A stretch of 62,274 nucleotides of DNA from an uncultured Muribaculaceae bacterium (lineage in GTDB: Bacteria; Bacteroidota; Bacteroidia; Bacteroidales; Muribaculaceae): the NCBI GenBank assembly GCA_947625935.1, contig CANQQE010000014.1, positions 1-62,274 of the forward strand. Direction: 5' to 3'. The position numbers and the translations under genes were made by a program. The notes below the pieces were generated by a model. The model was given only the letters and a program-made list of their open reading frames with translations, was not told the DNA's origin and ran no database searches. Positions 54,816 to 62,274 of this stretch are shown here, one piece after another. How positions within the stretch are numbered: the first letter of the stretch is position 1; each line of letters begins with the position of its first letter.

Positions 54816-54846
54816 CAAACTTACGACAAAATTATCGTTTGACAAA
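54816..54846 (-). promoter_or_regulatory. Consensus promoter of the 947-residue protein gene
   Basis: Minus strand: TTTG (54846-54843), 19 nt, TAAGTTTG (54823-54816). Both elements and the spacing are exact. Leader of about 55 nt before the ATG at 54753. Confidence 0.8.
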
Positions 54847-54847
54847 A

Positions 54848-54898
54848 TAAAAAGGATGCCCGGGACTCTTCGCGAGCGGGGGCATCCTATATTTGATA
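54848..54898 (-). terminator. Terminator downstream of the His-rich gene
   Basis: AGGATGCCC (54853-54861) and GGGCATCCT (54890-54898) form a 9-bp stem; on the minus strand TTTTTATTTT follows. It would end transcripts from the leftward His-rich gene, although its stop is 118 nt away. The interval up to 55015 shows no gene. Confidence 0.75.
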
Positions 54899-55015
54899 AA
54901 AGCTAGTCTATTGAAAAAGTTGTTTTGCTATCAGCGTTTGTTTATTTGACAAATGAGACTATTATTGGTTTAATCCCATTCCGTCAGTTTAACATTGATT
55001 AACCTATCTGAGGCA

Positions 55016-55465
55016 TTAAATGTCAAATGTCAGTATAGATGACGGCCAAGTACTTTCATAGACACCAAGGCGCCCCCAATAATAATCATCGTCATCGTCG
55101 TAGTCATCGTCGTAATCCCTGTCTATAATCACGGTGCGGGTATGTGCCACCGGAACAGGCATATTGACAGTTGCGTTAATCACCGGCCCGAGTGAAAAGC
55201 CGACGAGAGGTATCAGCCCGGTCTCGACATGACTCACTCTCACCACCCGCGCAGGCTCGTAATAGTACACCTTCGGCGCATGATGATGGTGGTGATGATG
55301 GTGTTTGTGATGACCATGATGCTTTTTGTGGTGGTGATGATGTTTGTAAAACTTTTCCACACGATCTTCATGCTTTGATTTATGCTTATGCTTAGCCTCA
55401 ATCGTAGGCACGAGAAGCGAAAAACACACCGCTAAAGCTGTCAAAAAAGAAATAAAACGTTTCAT
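55016..55465 (-). CDS. Exported histidine-rich protein
   Basis: A 149-residue protein with signal peptide MKRFISFLTALAVCFSLLVPTIEA. Residues about 25-63 are an extreme His/Lys segment (KHKHKSKHEDRVEK, then blocks of up to eight His in a row), followed by a hydrophobic beta-like part (VVRVSHVETGLIPLVGFSLG) and an acidic Asp/Tyr block (DRDYDDDYDDDDDYYW). The His cluster can bind zinc, nickel, copper or haem in the envelope; the Asp cluster could bind calcium. No family recognised; no metal transport gene is adjacent. Confidence 0.75.
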   Translation of the reverse strand: MKRFISFLTALAVCFSLLVPTIEAKHKHKSKHEDRVEKFYKHHHHHKKHHGHHKHHHHHHHHAPKVYYYEPARVVRVSHVETGLIPLVGFSLGPVINATVNMPVPVAHTRTVIIDRDYDDDYDDDDDYYWGRLGVYESTWPSSILTFDI

Positions 55466-55548
55466 AATGGCAGACTGTTATATGGTTAAATCTATATAAC
55501 TTAGACAATCGAAACGCTATAATTGTTTATAAACCCAAAAGAATAAAG

Positions 55549-56871
55549 TCAATCATCGCAGCGCGTAATCCGCGCTCCAAGCCGGTTTAGACGATGTTCG
55601 ATATCCTCATATCCGCGGTCAATCTGGTTGATGTTGCCTATTTCACTGGTTCCGTTGGCCGACATTGCCGCGAGCAACATAGCTATGCCGGCTCGGATGT
55701 CGGGCGAAAGCATCTTGCCGGGTCGCAGCGGCTGGCGATGGTCAAGCCCGATAACAACGGCCCTGTGGGGGTCGCACAACATTATCTGCGCGCCCATATC
55801 TATGAGCCTGTCAACAAAGAATAAGCGGCTCTCAAACATTTTCTGGTGAATCAGCACACTGCCGCGGCATTGCGTGGCGACGACGAGCATCACACTCAGC
55901 AGGTCGGGAGTCAGTCCCGGCCAGGGGGCGTCGGCGATGGTAGGAATCGATCCGTCGAGCGGTGATTGGATTTCATAAGTATCTTTGGCGGGGATGAATA
56001 TGTCGTCGCCGTGACGCTCCACCGTTATGCCGAGCCGACGGAAAGCATCGGGGATTATGCCGAGGTCATCGTAGGATACATCGCTGATTGTCAGCGAACT
56101 CTGTGTCAAGGCCGCCATGCCGATGAAGCTGCCGACTTCAATCATGTCGGGCAGAACTGTGTGGCTTGCGCCGTGCAGTGACTCGCGTCCATGGATGTGT
56201 AGCAGGTTGGAACCGACGCCGTCAATCGACGCTCCCATCGAGATGAGCAGACGGCAAAGTTGCTGTATATATGGCTCACAGGCAGCATTGTAGATGGTAG
56301 TGTCGCCTTGTGAGAGCGATGCGGCCATGATGAGGTTGGCTGTGCCCGTGATTGAAGCCTCGTCGAGGAGCATATACACGCCTTTGAGGCGGGAATCGGG
56401 TGAGGCTGTTTCGAGCAGATAGGCTCCTTTGGATTCATCGAGAGTCATCTCAGCCCCTAATTTACAGAGATTTATGATGTGGGTGTCGACTTTGCGGCGA
56501 CCGATTTTGTCGCCTCCGGGCATTGCGAAATAAGCGCGTCCGAAGCGTGCGAGCAGGGGCCCGACGACGAGCACGGAGCCGCGCAGAGCGGCGCAACGTT
56601 TCACAAAATCGTCGCTCGCAAGATAGTCGAGATTGACATTTTCAGCGCGGAAAGTGTATTCGCCCTTGGAGTGCCGGGTCACCGTAACTCCCACGCTCTC
56701 AATGAGTTTGATAAGATTCAGGACATCGAGGATTTCGGGTATATTGTTGATAGTGACAGGCTCGGAGGTGAGCAATGCGGCACTGATAACCTGAAGTGCC
56801 TCATTTTTAGCCCCTTGCGGCCGTATTGAACCGCTGAGGCGGTGTCCTCCTTCAATAACAAACGTGCTCAT
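55549..56871 (-). CDS. murA: UDP-N-acetylglucosamine 1-carboxyvinyltransferase with Asp at the Cys115 site
   Basis: A 440-residue MurA, catalysing the first committed step of peptidoglycan synthesis. The start at 56871 (MSTFVIEGGHRLSGSIRPQG) is used; an earlier ATG at 56937 overlaps murB. GAKNEALQVISAALL holds the catalytic Lys22 and Asn23; RFGRAYFAMPGGDKIGRRKVDTH aligns with the fosfomycin-site segment of E. coli MurA, but Asp121 stands where the Cys115 nucleophile is. Asp at this position keeps activity and gives natural fosfomycin resistance in other bacteria. Further blocks DEASITGTANLIMAA and RAGIAMLLAAM are normal. Downstream of murB by 28 nt. Confidence 0.95.
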   Translation of the reverse strand: MSTFVIEGGHRLSGSIRPQGAKNEALQVISAALLTSEPVTINNIPEILDVLNLIKLIESVGVTVTRHSKGEYTFRAENVNLDYLASDDFVKRCAALRGSVLVVGPLLARFGRAYFAMPGGDKIGRRKVDTHIINLCKLGAEMTLDESKGAYLLETASPDSRLKGVYMLLDEASITGTANLIMAASLSQGDTTIYNAACEPYIQQLCRLLISMGASIDGVGSNLLHIHGRESLHGASHTVLPDMIEVGSFIGMAALTQSSLTISDVSYDDLGIIPDAFRRLGITVERHGDDIFIPAKDTYEIQSPLDGSIPTIADAPWPGLTPDLLSVMLVVATQCRGSVLIHQKMFESRLFFVDRLIDMGAQIMLCDPHRAVVIGLDHRQPLRPGKMLSPDIRAGIAMLLAAMSANGTSEIGNINQIDRGYEDIEHRLNRLGARITRCDD

Positions 56872-56899
56872 AGATGGCTTAATAAAGTGATAAAATATG

Positions 56900-57889
56900 T
56901 TAAATATGCTCGACTTCGGGGGAAAGTTCGATTCCAAAACGTGACAAAACAGCGTCGATTATTTCGTTTTCGAGGGAAATGATATCGGCCGGTGAGGCGT
57001 TTCCGCTGAGATTTACGATGACCAGCGGCTGCCGTTGCCACACCGCCGCCCCACCCTCGGCACGGCCTCTCATGCCGGATCGTTCGATAAGCCATGCGGC
57101 GGGAATCTTCCAGCCGCCATCGGCCTGGTAATGAGGCATATCGGGATAAGATGCGAGCAAAGATACCCCCCTGTCGACCGGGATGACCGGATTCTTGAAA
57201 AAGCTGCCCGCACTACCCGTGACGAGGGGGTCGGGAAGTTTTGAAGCTCTGACTGCGATCACCCCCCCTCTGACGGCTTCGGGGGTGAGTTTTTCGACGG
57301 CGGCAAATTGAGATAAACCACTGTGGGTCAACACAGGAGACGGTGTATCAGACAATTTGATCCGCAGTGAAACGATGATAAAACGGCTCTTGTTGACGGG
57401 TTCCTTGAACATCGAGTGGCGATAGCCGTAGGCAACCTCTGCCGCAGGTATCACCCTAAATTTACGCGTGAGGGTATCGAATACTCTTACATCGACAATC
57501 AAATCGCTGATTTCCACGCCGTAAGCTCCGACATTCTGGACTGCGGCGGCCCCTGCCTCGCCGGGGATGGCCGAAAGGTTTTCCAACCCCCATAATCCCT
57601 GCGAACAGGCCCATGAAATGACATCGTCGAGTTTTTCGCCGGCACCCACGGTCACAACCGTTCCGTCGGCGTGCACACCTCGGATGGATGAGTGAAGAAT
57701 GGTCCCGTGAAAGTCACCGGTGAAAAGCAGGTTGCTACCGCCGCCTATGTGCATCCATTTCCCGGAAAGTTCGCGGAATATGGCCGGGAGGTCATCGGGG
57801 GAATCATAGTCAATCCAACTGTCGCATCTCACCTTCATTCGGAATGTGTTGCGGCGTGTCAAGTCGTAGTCACAGTATCGGGTAATCAT
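56900..57889 (-). CDS. murB: UDP-N-acetylenolpyruvoylglucosamine reductase
   Basis: A 329-residue FAD enzyme that reduces the MurA product to UDP-N-acetylmuramate. The start at 57889 (MITRYCDYDLTRRNTF) is used rather than one 54 nt upstream. MHIGGGSNLLFTGDF binds FAD; GAGEKLDDVISWACSQGLWG and LSAIPGEAGAAAVQNVGAYG follow; AYGYRHSMFK has the substrate Tyr; TGSAGSFFKNPV has the proton-donor Ser; the C-terminus ends in the Glu-containing FGIELSPEVEHI. Directly upstream of murA, so the two successive steps share a transcript. Confidence 0.95.
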   Translation of the reverse strand: MITRYCDYDLTRRNTFRMKVRCDSWIDYDSPDDLPAIFRELSGKWMHIGGGSNLLFTGDFHGTILHSSIRGVHADGTVVTVGAGEKLDDVISWACSQGLWGLENLSAIPGEAGAAAVQNVGAYGVEISDLIVDVRVFDTLTRKFRVIPAAEVAYGYRHSMFKEPVNKSRFIIVSLRIKLSDTPSPVLTHSGLSQFAAVEKLTPEAVRGGVIAVRASKLPDPLVTGSAGSFFKNPVIPVDRGVSLLASYPDMPHYQADGGWKIPAAWLIERSGMRGRAEGGAAVWQRQPLVIVNLSGNASPADIISLENEIIDAVLSRFGIELSPEVEHI

Positions 57890-57993
57890 GATACGCGAAA
57901 TTAACTGATATTTATCATCCGCACAAATAAAGAGCAATGGCAATCGCTGAAACAGACAGTCAAGAACAGTTTCAGAATAAGATTATGATTAAT

Positions 57994-58030
57994 AAATCGC
58001 CCGATACTAACTCCGAGTATCGGGCGATTT
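57994..58030. terminator. Perfect 15-bp terminator hairpin
   Basis: AAATCGCCCGATACT (57994-58008) and AGTATCGGGCGATTT (58016-58030) match at all 15 positions, then TTCTG. It lies between the leftward stop at 58082 and the murB promoter region and most likely ends the 58-60 kb operon. Confidence 0.85.
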
Positions 58031-58081
58031 TTCTGTATTAGATGCCTATAATAATTCAATCGGCATCATTGTTGATCCCAC

Positions 58082-58738
58082 TTAATTCTGGGTGAATGTC
58101 ATGTCTTCAACGACCAGTGTTTGCTTACCGAATGTATAGAATCCGATTCCAGAGAAATCAAGAGGCATATACTTTACTTTCAGAATTTCCATGCCATCCA
58201 CATAGAATGAAAGCACATCCCCGTCACAAACGAGCTTCCATTCCTGGTCAAGTTTCTTTTTGTTGGGCCATTTAATACCCTGCATAATGTTACCTACTAC
58301 ACGATTGTCGACGTAACGTGTGAAGTTCACCATTTCATCGTTGAAATTGAAACAGTAGAAATTACCACCATCTTTATAGTTGAATACAAAACCACAGACG
58401 CGGTCGTTAGCGAGTTTGTCAATATTGACATTCGCTATTACCTCGAAAGGCTTTTTAACATCAAGAGGTGCGTAACAGTGCGTCTCAAAGAAGGTATTCT
58501 CGCCAACCTTTGTTGCCACGCCGCTCATAGCTGTGAGGAACGCCCCGGCAGCCTTATTCTCTCCCTTGGACTTGATTGTCATCACGCCCTTGTCGATTAC
58601 AGCTGAACCTTTGTTGCTTTCAAAAGCACATTCAGTCCAGCCCAGAGAGTTTGCGTCGAATGTATCGACGAAACTTTGTGCGAATGATGCCACTGACACA
58701 GCGACAATCATACACAATGAAAGAAATGTTCTTTTCAT
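58082..58738 (-). CDS. Exported concanavalin-like (DUF1080-type) protein
   Basis: A 218-residue secreted protein: signal peptide MKRTFLSLCMIVAVSVASFAQ, then a single jelly-roll-like domain opening FVDTFDANSLGWTECAF and with strands such as PFEVIANVNIDKLANDRVCG, GGNFYCFNFNDEMVNFTRYV, WKLVCDGDVLSFYVDGMEIL and FSGIGFYTFGKQTLVVEDMT. This order is typical of concanavalin A-like/DUF1080 domains that bind carbohydrates. Third gene of a leftward operon with two PEGA-like proteins, 22 nt behind the second. Ligand unknown. Confidence 0.7.
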   Translation of the reverse strand: MKRTFLSLCMIVAVSVASFAQSFVDTFDANSLGWTECAFESNKGSAVIDKGVMTIKSKGENKAAGAFLTAMSGVATKVGENTFFETHCYAPLDVKKPFEVIANVNIDKLANDRVCGFVFNYKDGGNFYCFNFNDEMVNFTRYVDNRVVGNIMQGIKWPNKKKLDQEWKLVCDGDVLSFYVDGMEILKVKYMPLDFSGIGFYTFGKQTLVVEDMTFTQN

Positions 58739-58760
58739 GATTTGGTTTTTTATTAAATAG

Positions 58761-59468
58761 TTAAATGCTACTTGCTTTTCCTATACGAGTCTGGAGTTCT
58801 TCTACCATCGGTTCTAATTCTTTTGGCAGTCGGTCCACTTCATCAAATTCTCCGTGACGAGCCTGCATTGCCCCGGCAACTTCTGAAGATATTTTTATTT
58901 GAAAAGCAACTCTTTCTGGAGTTGTTACATCCCTTACAGTCACACGATTGCGGAGTTGCTTTTCCGACATGTTAAATGTCTTGTATTTCCATGGGGTTTG
59001 TAGGTACCCGCCATGAAAATCAGTAGTTTCAATCTCGGGGAAGTAGTTAAGCAGAATCTGATGAAGAAGTTTCCATGCAGCCTCACTATTCACCTTACCT
59101 TCACCATCAATTGTATAATATTGGGGGTCAAGTGTTATTGTTATGTACTTGTTTACAAGACCGGAGGAGGCAGAACCGCGATAAAATCCATCCTGCATAA
59201 GATTGAAGGAAAGAGAATTTCGTTCATCTCCACCGTAAAACTTTGAGTTCGCAGTCGTGTACTCATTGCATTCTACACGAATTATTGCAACTTGGTTCTT
59301 CTTGGGGGGACGAGTGAATTCTCCATAGCCGTAGCCAATAAGATTATTGTCTACATAAATAGCTGCTTCCTGCGGTTGAACCGAGATTTTAATGACCTTG
59401 GCCTTTTTCTCTGCATGCAGTGAGAATCCGACCATTAAGGCCACAAAAAGAAATAGATACTTTTTCAT
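58761..59468 (-). CDS. Exported PEGA-like protein
   Basis: A 235-residue secreted protein: signal peptide MKKYLFLFVALMVGFSLHA, then VIKISVQPQEAAIYVDNNLI with GYGYGEFTRPPKK, which is the PEGA motif pattern (short beta strand, x-I/V-Y-V-D-x-x, G) used in surface layer and envelope proteins. The later part (about 110-235) is helical and charged (ELEPMVEELQTRIG) with no recognised domain. Cotranscribed with the lipoprotein upstream (3-nt gap) and the concanavalin-like gene downstream. Confidence 0.65.
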   Translation of the reverse strand: MKKYLFLFVALMVGFSLHAEKKAKVIKISVQPQEAAIYVDNNLIGYGYGEFTRPPKKNQVAIIRVECNEYTTANSKFYGGDERNSLSFNLMQDGFYRGSASSGLVNKYITITLDPQYYTIDGEGKVNSEAAWKLLHQILLNYFPEIETTDFHGGYLQTPWKYKTFNMSEKQLRNRVTVRDVTTPERVAFQIKISSEVAGAMQARHGEFDEVDRLPKELEPMVEELQTRIGKASSI

Positions 59469-59471
59469 TGG

Positions 59472-59819
59472 CTAAAATGGTTTGTTTGAATATTTATAGT
59501 TTTTAGGAATTTGTAATTCAATCAGCGTTCCTTTTCTGTCCTTTACATTAATTCGACGGTGATACACTTCCATGCCATTTTCACGGCATGACACCTCGAT
59601 ATATTCACAGCTTTTAGGGACAGTATAATAAACCAAATCTCTGCCGAGATATTCGTCATCTACATATATTTCAATCTGACGCTCTTGACAGGTCAATCCT
59701 ATTGTTTTAGTTGAAGAACATGAAGAAATGGAGACTGCTGCAACGCACACTACTACAATCGCCAAGATTGCATAGCAAAACTCCAATGCTCTTTTAAAAT
59801 GATAATGTAATTGATTCAC
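59472..59819 (-). CDS. Small PEGA-like lipoprotein
   Basis: A 115-residue protein with an unusual basic start (MNQLHYHFKRALEF) before the hydrophobic region and lipobox SISSC (Cys34). The mature part QERQIEIYVDDEYLGRDLVY with YTVPKSCEYIEVSCRENGME again matches a PEGA strand pair. Two further Cys in the mature domain (LTCQERQ, SCEYIEVSC) could form a disulfide. First gene of the three-gene operon; the neighbour at 59468 has a similar YVDxxxxG motif, suggesting duplicated PEGA units in different contexts. Confidence 0.65.
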   Translation of the reverse strand: MNQLHYHFKRALEFCYAILAIVVVCVAAVSISSCSSTKTIGLTCQERQIEIYVDDEYLGRDLVYYTVPKSCEYIEVSCRENGMEVYHRRINVKDRKGTLIELQIPKNYKYSNKPF

Positions 59820-59860
59820 AAAATTTGTTGATGTGTCAGTGGCTCACAATTCTGACTGTA

Positions 59861-60188
59861 CAACAAAAAAGCGTGAGAGCCGTACTTGTTGCTCGTTCCA
59901 CAAACGGAGGCTCTGGTATTGCCCATCTTCGTTGAACGAGCAAACTTGCAGAAGCCTCACGCAGAATATGTGTAAACACCATTGGCTCACGCTCTCGCGT
60001 CAGCCGCCAATGGAATATACATATCCACAAGGCATCTACTGTTTGCTGCATCCCTGACGAAGATTGAAAATTTACCAGATTTCCGTTTGTCAAGAAAGAG
60101 CGTCGAGTAAACGCTTTTCATTATGTCTGCATCCCGCCACTCGAACCCCGACCGGGCTTCTGCGTTGCGGTCTGCAACTGCAAAGTTA
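59861..60188 (-). ncRNA. Candidate structured RNA with integrase-like leader peptide
   Basis: Minus-strand unit. A -7 box TAACTTTG at 60188-60181 starts it; a hairpin GTTGC/GCAAC (60178-60164) follows; then a hairpin CCATTGGC/GCCAATGG (60013-59979) containing ACGC-GAGA-GCGT with a GNRA loop; then stem GCGTGAG/CTCACGC (59962-59871) around a 10-bp stem TTGCTCGTTC/GAACGAGCAA (59943-59889); then TTTTTTGTTG (59870-59861). A 44-codon frame (60121-59987) begins MKSVYSTLFLDKRKSGKFSI, similar to the arm-binding start of Bacteroidales tyrosine integrases. RNase P, tmRNA, SRP and 6S motifs were not found. Could be a regulatory RNA or an integrase remnant. Confidence 0.45.
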
Positions 60189-60326
60189 ACGATTTTTTCT
60201 CATTGCCTTGCTATTCAGGGCCTCAAATCATTAGAAACTCGCCGAAAAAGAATCGCATTAAATATAACTAACGCCCTTTAATAATCCTAAAATCGAGCCT
60301 ATCATTTTCGATTTACCCAACTAATT

Positions 60327-60348
60327 AGTACACCATCAGTACACCACC
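60327..60348. repeat. Tandem 11-bp repeat
   Basis: AGTACACCATC (60327-60337) followed by AGTACACCACC (60338-60348). Lies between the structured region and gdhA in AT-rich DNA with no gene; possibly a binding site or attachment-site remnant. Nothing else was recognised in 60190-60460. Confidence 0.6.
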
Positions 60349-60461
60349 AAATTTATAACTGTCTGGTATTATGTATGGTTATCTCTCATAACGAAAGATA
60401 AGGTATGTTTTGATTTGCTGAACTCACAACAGAACTATATGATTAGCTGTTTCCGCTCTAA

Positions 60462-60507
60462 AAAGCAAAAAGCGGCCGGGACGAGTTCTCGCGAGCTCGT
60501 CCCGGTC
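60462..60507 (-). terminator. Terminator of gdhA
   Basis: CCGGGACGAG (60476-60485) and CTCGTCCCGG (60496-60505) form a 10-bp stem; on the minus strand CCGCTTTTTGCTTTTT follows. About 75 nt past the gdhA stop. Confidence 0.85.
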
Positions 60508-60580
60508 ATGAGTAGGCAAATTTTTAATAATTTATAAAGTGCACTCTGGCATACATATATATGTCGGTTAACTTCGATTG

Positions 60581-61918
60581 TTACAGGACGCCCTGTGCCA
60601 TCATGGCGCGGGCGACTTTCATGAAGCCTGCGACATTCGCTCCCTTGACGTAGTTGACATAGCCGTCGGCTTCTTTGCCAAAGAGGGTGCATTGGTGGTG
60701 AATCTCGGCCATGATGTCTTTGAGCTTTGCGTCGACCTCGGCGGCACTCCATGAGAGTTTCTGTGAGTTCTGTGCCATCTCAAGACCTGATACCGAAACG
60801 CCGCCGGCGTTGGCTGCCTTGCCGGGGGCATAGAGGATGCGGGCGTTGAGGAATTCTTTGATGGCATCGGGGGTCGAGGGCATATTGGCGCCTTCGGAAA
60901 CGGCGATGCAGCCTTGGGCGAGAAGCGCGCGGGCGTCGTCGCCGTCAAGTTCGTTCTGTGTTGCCGATGGCATGGCGATGTCGCACTTGGCAATCTGCCA
61001 GGGACGTTGTCCCTCGAAGTATTGGCAACCGTATTCCTCGGCGAATTCGCGGATACGGCCGCGATATTCGTTTTTCAGCTTGAAGATGTAGTCGAGCTGT
61101 TCCTGTGTGATTCCATCGGGGACGTAGATGGTGCCGTCGCTGTCGCTCATTGATACGACTTTCGCTCCGAGTTGCAGTAGTTTCTCGGCGGTGTAGGTGG
61201 CAACGTTGCCTGAGCCTGAGATGGCGACTTTCTTATCTTTGATGTCGATGCCTTTGGTCGCGAGCATATTGAGGAGGAAGTAGACGTTGCCGTAGCCGGT
61301 GGCCTCGGGACGGATGAGCGAGCCGCCGAATTCGCGGCCTTTTCCGGTGAATGTCCCGGTGAATTCGCGTGCCATCTTTTTGTACATTCCGTACATATAT
61401 CCGACTTCGCGTCCACCTACGCCTATGTCGCCGGCGGGGACGTCGGTGTCGGCTCCGATGTGACGCCACAGCTCGGTCATGAACGCCTGACAGAATCGCA
61501 TAACTTCCATGTCGCTCTTGCCGCGGGGGGAGAAGTCGCTACCGCCTTTCGCGCCGCCCATGGCGAGAGTGGTCAATGAGTTTTTAAATGTCTGCTCGAA
61601 AGCGAGGAATTTGAGAATAGACTGGTTAACCGATGAGTGGAAGCGGATGCCGCCTTTGTATGGGCCTATGGCGTTGTTGTGCTGGATGCGGTAGCCCATG
61701 TTGTTCTGGACTTTGCCTTTGTCGTCAACCCAAGACACGCGGAAAGAGAATATGCGGTCGGGAATGCAAAGACGTTCGATGAGGTTATATCGCTCGAACT
61801 CGGGGTGCTGGTTGTAGGTATCTTCGATAGTCGACAACACTTCTTCTACGGCCTGGAGATACTCGGGTTCATTTGGGAAACGACGTTTCAAGTCGTCCAT
61901 CACTTCGGTTGCTTTCAT
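60581..61918 (-). CDS. gdhA: NADP-type glutamate dehydrogenase
   Basis: A 445-residue hexameric-type glutamate dehydrogenase converting 2-oxoglutarate and ammonia to glutamate. Signatures: GYRIQHNNAIGPYKGGIRFH (about 72-91) with the substrate Lys, LAMGGAKGGSDFSPRGKSD (catalytic Lys), PAGDIGVGGREVGYMYG, and the Rossmann part KKVAISGSGNVATYTAEKLL followed by SMSDSDGTIYVPDG. Ser-Asp-Ser at the cofactor pocket fits NADP preference. Isolated transcription unit with its own terminator and a -7 box at 61976-61983. Confidence 0.95.
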   Translation of the reverse strand: MKATEVMDDLKRRFPNEPEYLQAVEEVLSTIEDTYNQHPEFERYNLIERLCIPDRIFSFRVSWVDDKGKVQNNMGYRIQHNNAIGPYKGGIRFHSSVNQSILKFLAFEQTFKNSLTTLAMGGAKGGSDFSPRGKSDMEVMRFCQAFMTELWRHIGADTDVPAGDIGVGGREVGYMYGMYKKMAREFTGTFTGKGREFGGSLIRPEATGYGNVYFLLNMLATKGIDIKDKKVAISGSGNVATYTAEKLLQLGAKVVSMSDSDGTIYVPDGITQEQLDYIFKLKNEYRGRIREFAEEYGCQYFEGQRPWQIAKCDIAMPSATQNELDGDDARALLAQGCIAVSEGANMPSTPDAIKEFLNARILYAPGKAANAGGVSVSGLEMAQNSQKLSWSAAEVDAKLKDIMAEIHHQCTLFGKEADGYVNYVKGANVAGFMKVARAMMAQGVL

Positions 61919-61975
61919 TATCTTTAATTAATTAGAATTTGTACCAATATGATAAATAAGTGACTTAACTGGGCG

Positions 61976-61983
61976 CAAAGGTA
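61976..61983 (-). promoter_or_regulatory. -7 box of gdhA
   Basis: The minus strand reads TACCTTTG, an exact TAnnTTTG, 57 nt before the gdhA ATG. No clear -33 TTTG at standard spacing. Confidence 0.55.
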
Positions 61984-62098
61984 TAGCTAAAATTTGGATT
62001 TACCTAACATTCGTCAATAATTTTGGCGATTTTAATAGATTATTTCTATTTTATTGGGTGGTTTTGTGAAATATTGGGATTGGAGGTGGAGTCTGTGG

Positions 62099-62261
62099 CC
62101 CCATGTAGTCGCGCCACGCGCTCCAACATGGGGTTATCCAACGATGGCATTCCGCGGACGGCGGGGAGGGCGGCAAGGCCGTGGGCTAGCCCTACCCGAT
62201 GCGGCGGCAACGGAGCAAGTGGGGCGGCTTGCCCGTGGGCAAGCCCTACCCGATGCGGCGG
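62099..62261. repeat. GC-rich REP-like palindromes and direct repeats
   Basis: CCCCATGT (62099-62106) pairs with ACATGGGG (62126-62133) around a GCGC-rich loop. A 27-bp unit beginning GTGGGCTAGCCCTACCCGAT (62181-62207) recurs at 62235-62261 with one change; the second copy overlaps a perfect hairpin GGCTTGCCC/GGGCAAGCC (62226-62245). No coding capacity was recognised from 61919 to 62274. Confidence 0.7.
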
Positions 62262-62274
62262 GGAGCGGCATGAG

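Noticed and set aside
59833-60093. Two overlapping frames of 74 and 85 codons on opposite strands
   Set aside because: Both run through the stems of the structured region; no signal, domain or neighbour supports them.
59861-60188. RNase P, tmRNA, SRP RNA or 6S RNA
   Set aside because: The invariant motifs of these RNAs (for example GAGGAAAGTCC of RNase P, the tRNA-like ends of tmRNA, GGAAGGAAGCAGC-type SRP loop) were not found.

Overview
The window reads as a chromosomal segment of a member of the Bacteroidales (phylum Bacteroidota). Evidence: many starts are preceded by the Bacteroidota promoter (TTTG, about 19 nt, then TAnnTTTG); RpoD is the short 286-residue primary sigma factor typical of the phylum; many secreted beta-rich, SPOR, TPR and OmpP1/FadL-type envelope proteins are present; and gene pairings such as clpC/gyrA, rplY-pth and pta-ackA-ddh fit. 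A gut genus of the Muribaculaceae type would fit the gene content and moderate GC, but that placement is inference. Layout from left to right. 1-5.9 kb is an AT-rich surface-glycan cassette: a GtrB-like polyprenyl-phosphate glycosyltransferase, two tandem DUF6056-like polytopic membrane proteins and an acyltransferase-3 O-acylase, next to a convergent GNAT gene. 6-13 kb holds translation and metabolism genes (rplY, pth, an Hsp15-like S4 protein), a hemerythrin/RIC-type diiron protein translationally coupled to a LuxR-type regulator, then a leftward block DUF1599 - MauE/DoxX-like - tpiA - SPOR - folE. 13-22 kb is the gyrA/clpC divergent region, with a near-perfect sigma-54-type promoter in front of clpC, followed by htpG. 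22-30 kb has small envelope proteins, the agmatine-to-putrescine pair aguA/aguB, an OmpP1/FadL-type protein, a low-complexity secreted protein and an HdeD-like membrane protein. 30.4-33.8 kb is the most unusual segment: an AT-rich operon with one strong promoter encoding three exported paralogues that share an unrecognised module (four copies, each ending in an IDTVSY-like motif), closed by a broken N-terminal stub of an Rhs/YD-repeat protein. From 33.8 kb the window returns to core genes: rpoD, a 48-residue membrane protein, pta-ackA-ddh-lgt-yip1-smpB, a leftward recR-GNAT-methyltransferase operon, panC-panD, ffh, folD-capA, tRNA-His and yaaA. From 48.5 kb to the end most genes run leftward: a TPR/FKBP/carboxypeptidase-regulatory operon, a 947-residue FnIII/CUB protein with a sorting-type C-terminus, a histidine-rich exported protein, murB-murA (MurA carries Asp in place of the fosfomycin-target Cys), a three-gene PEGA-like lipoprotein operon, a highly structured untranslated region with a promoter and a strong terminator, and gdhA. 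The window ends in GC-rich repeats. No CRISPR array, rRNA, insertion sequence or intact integrase was found.
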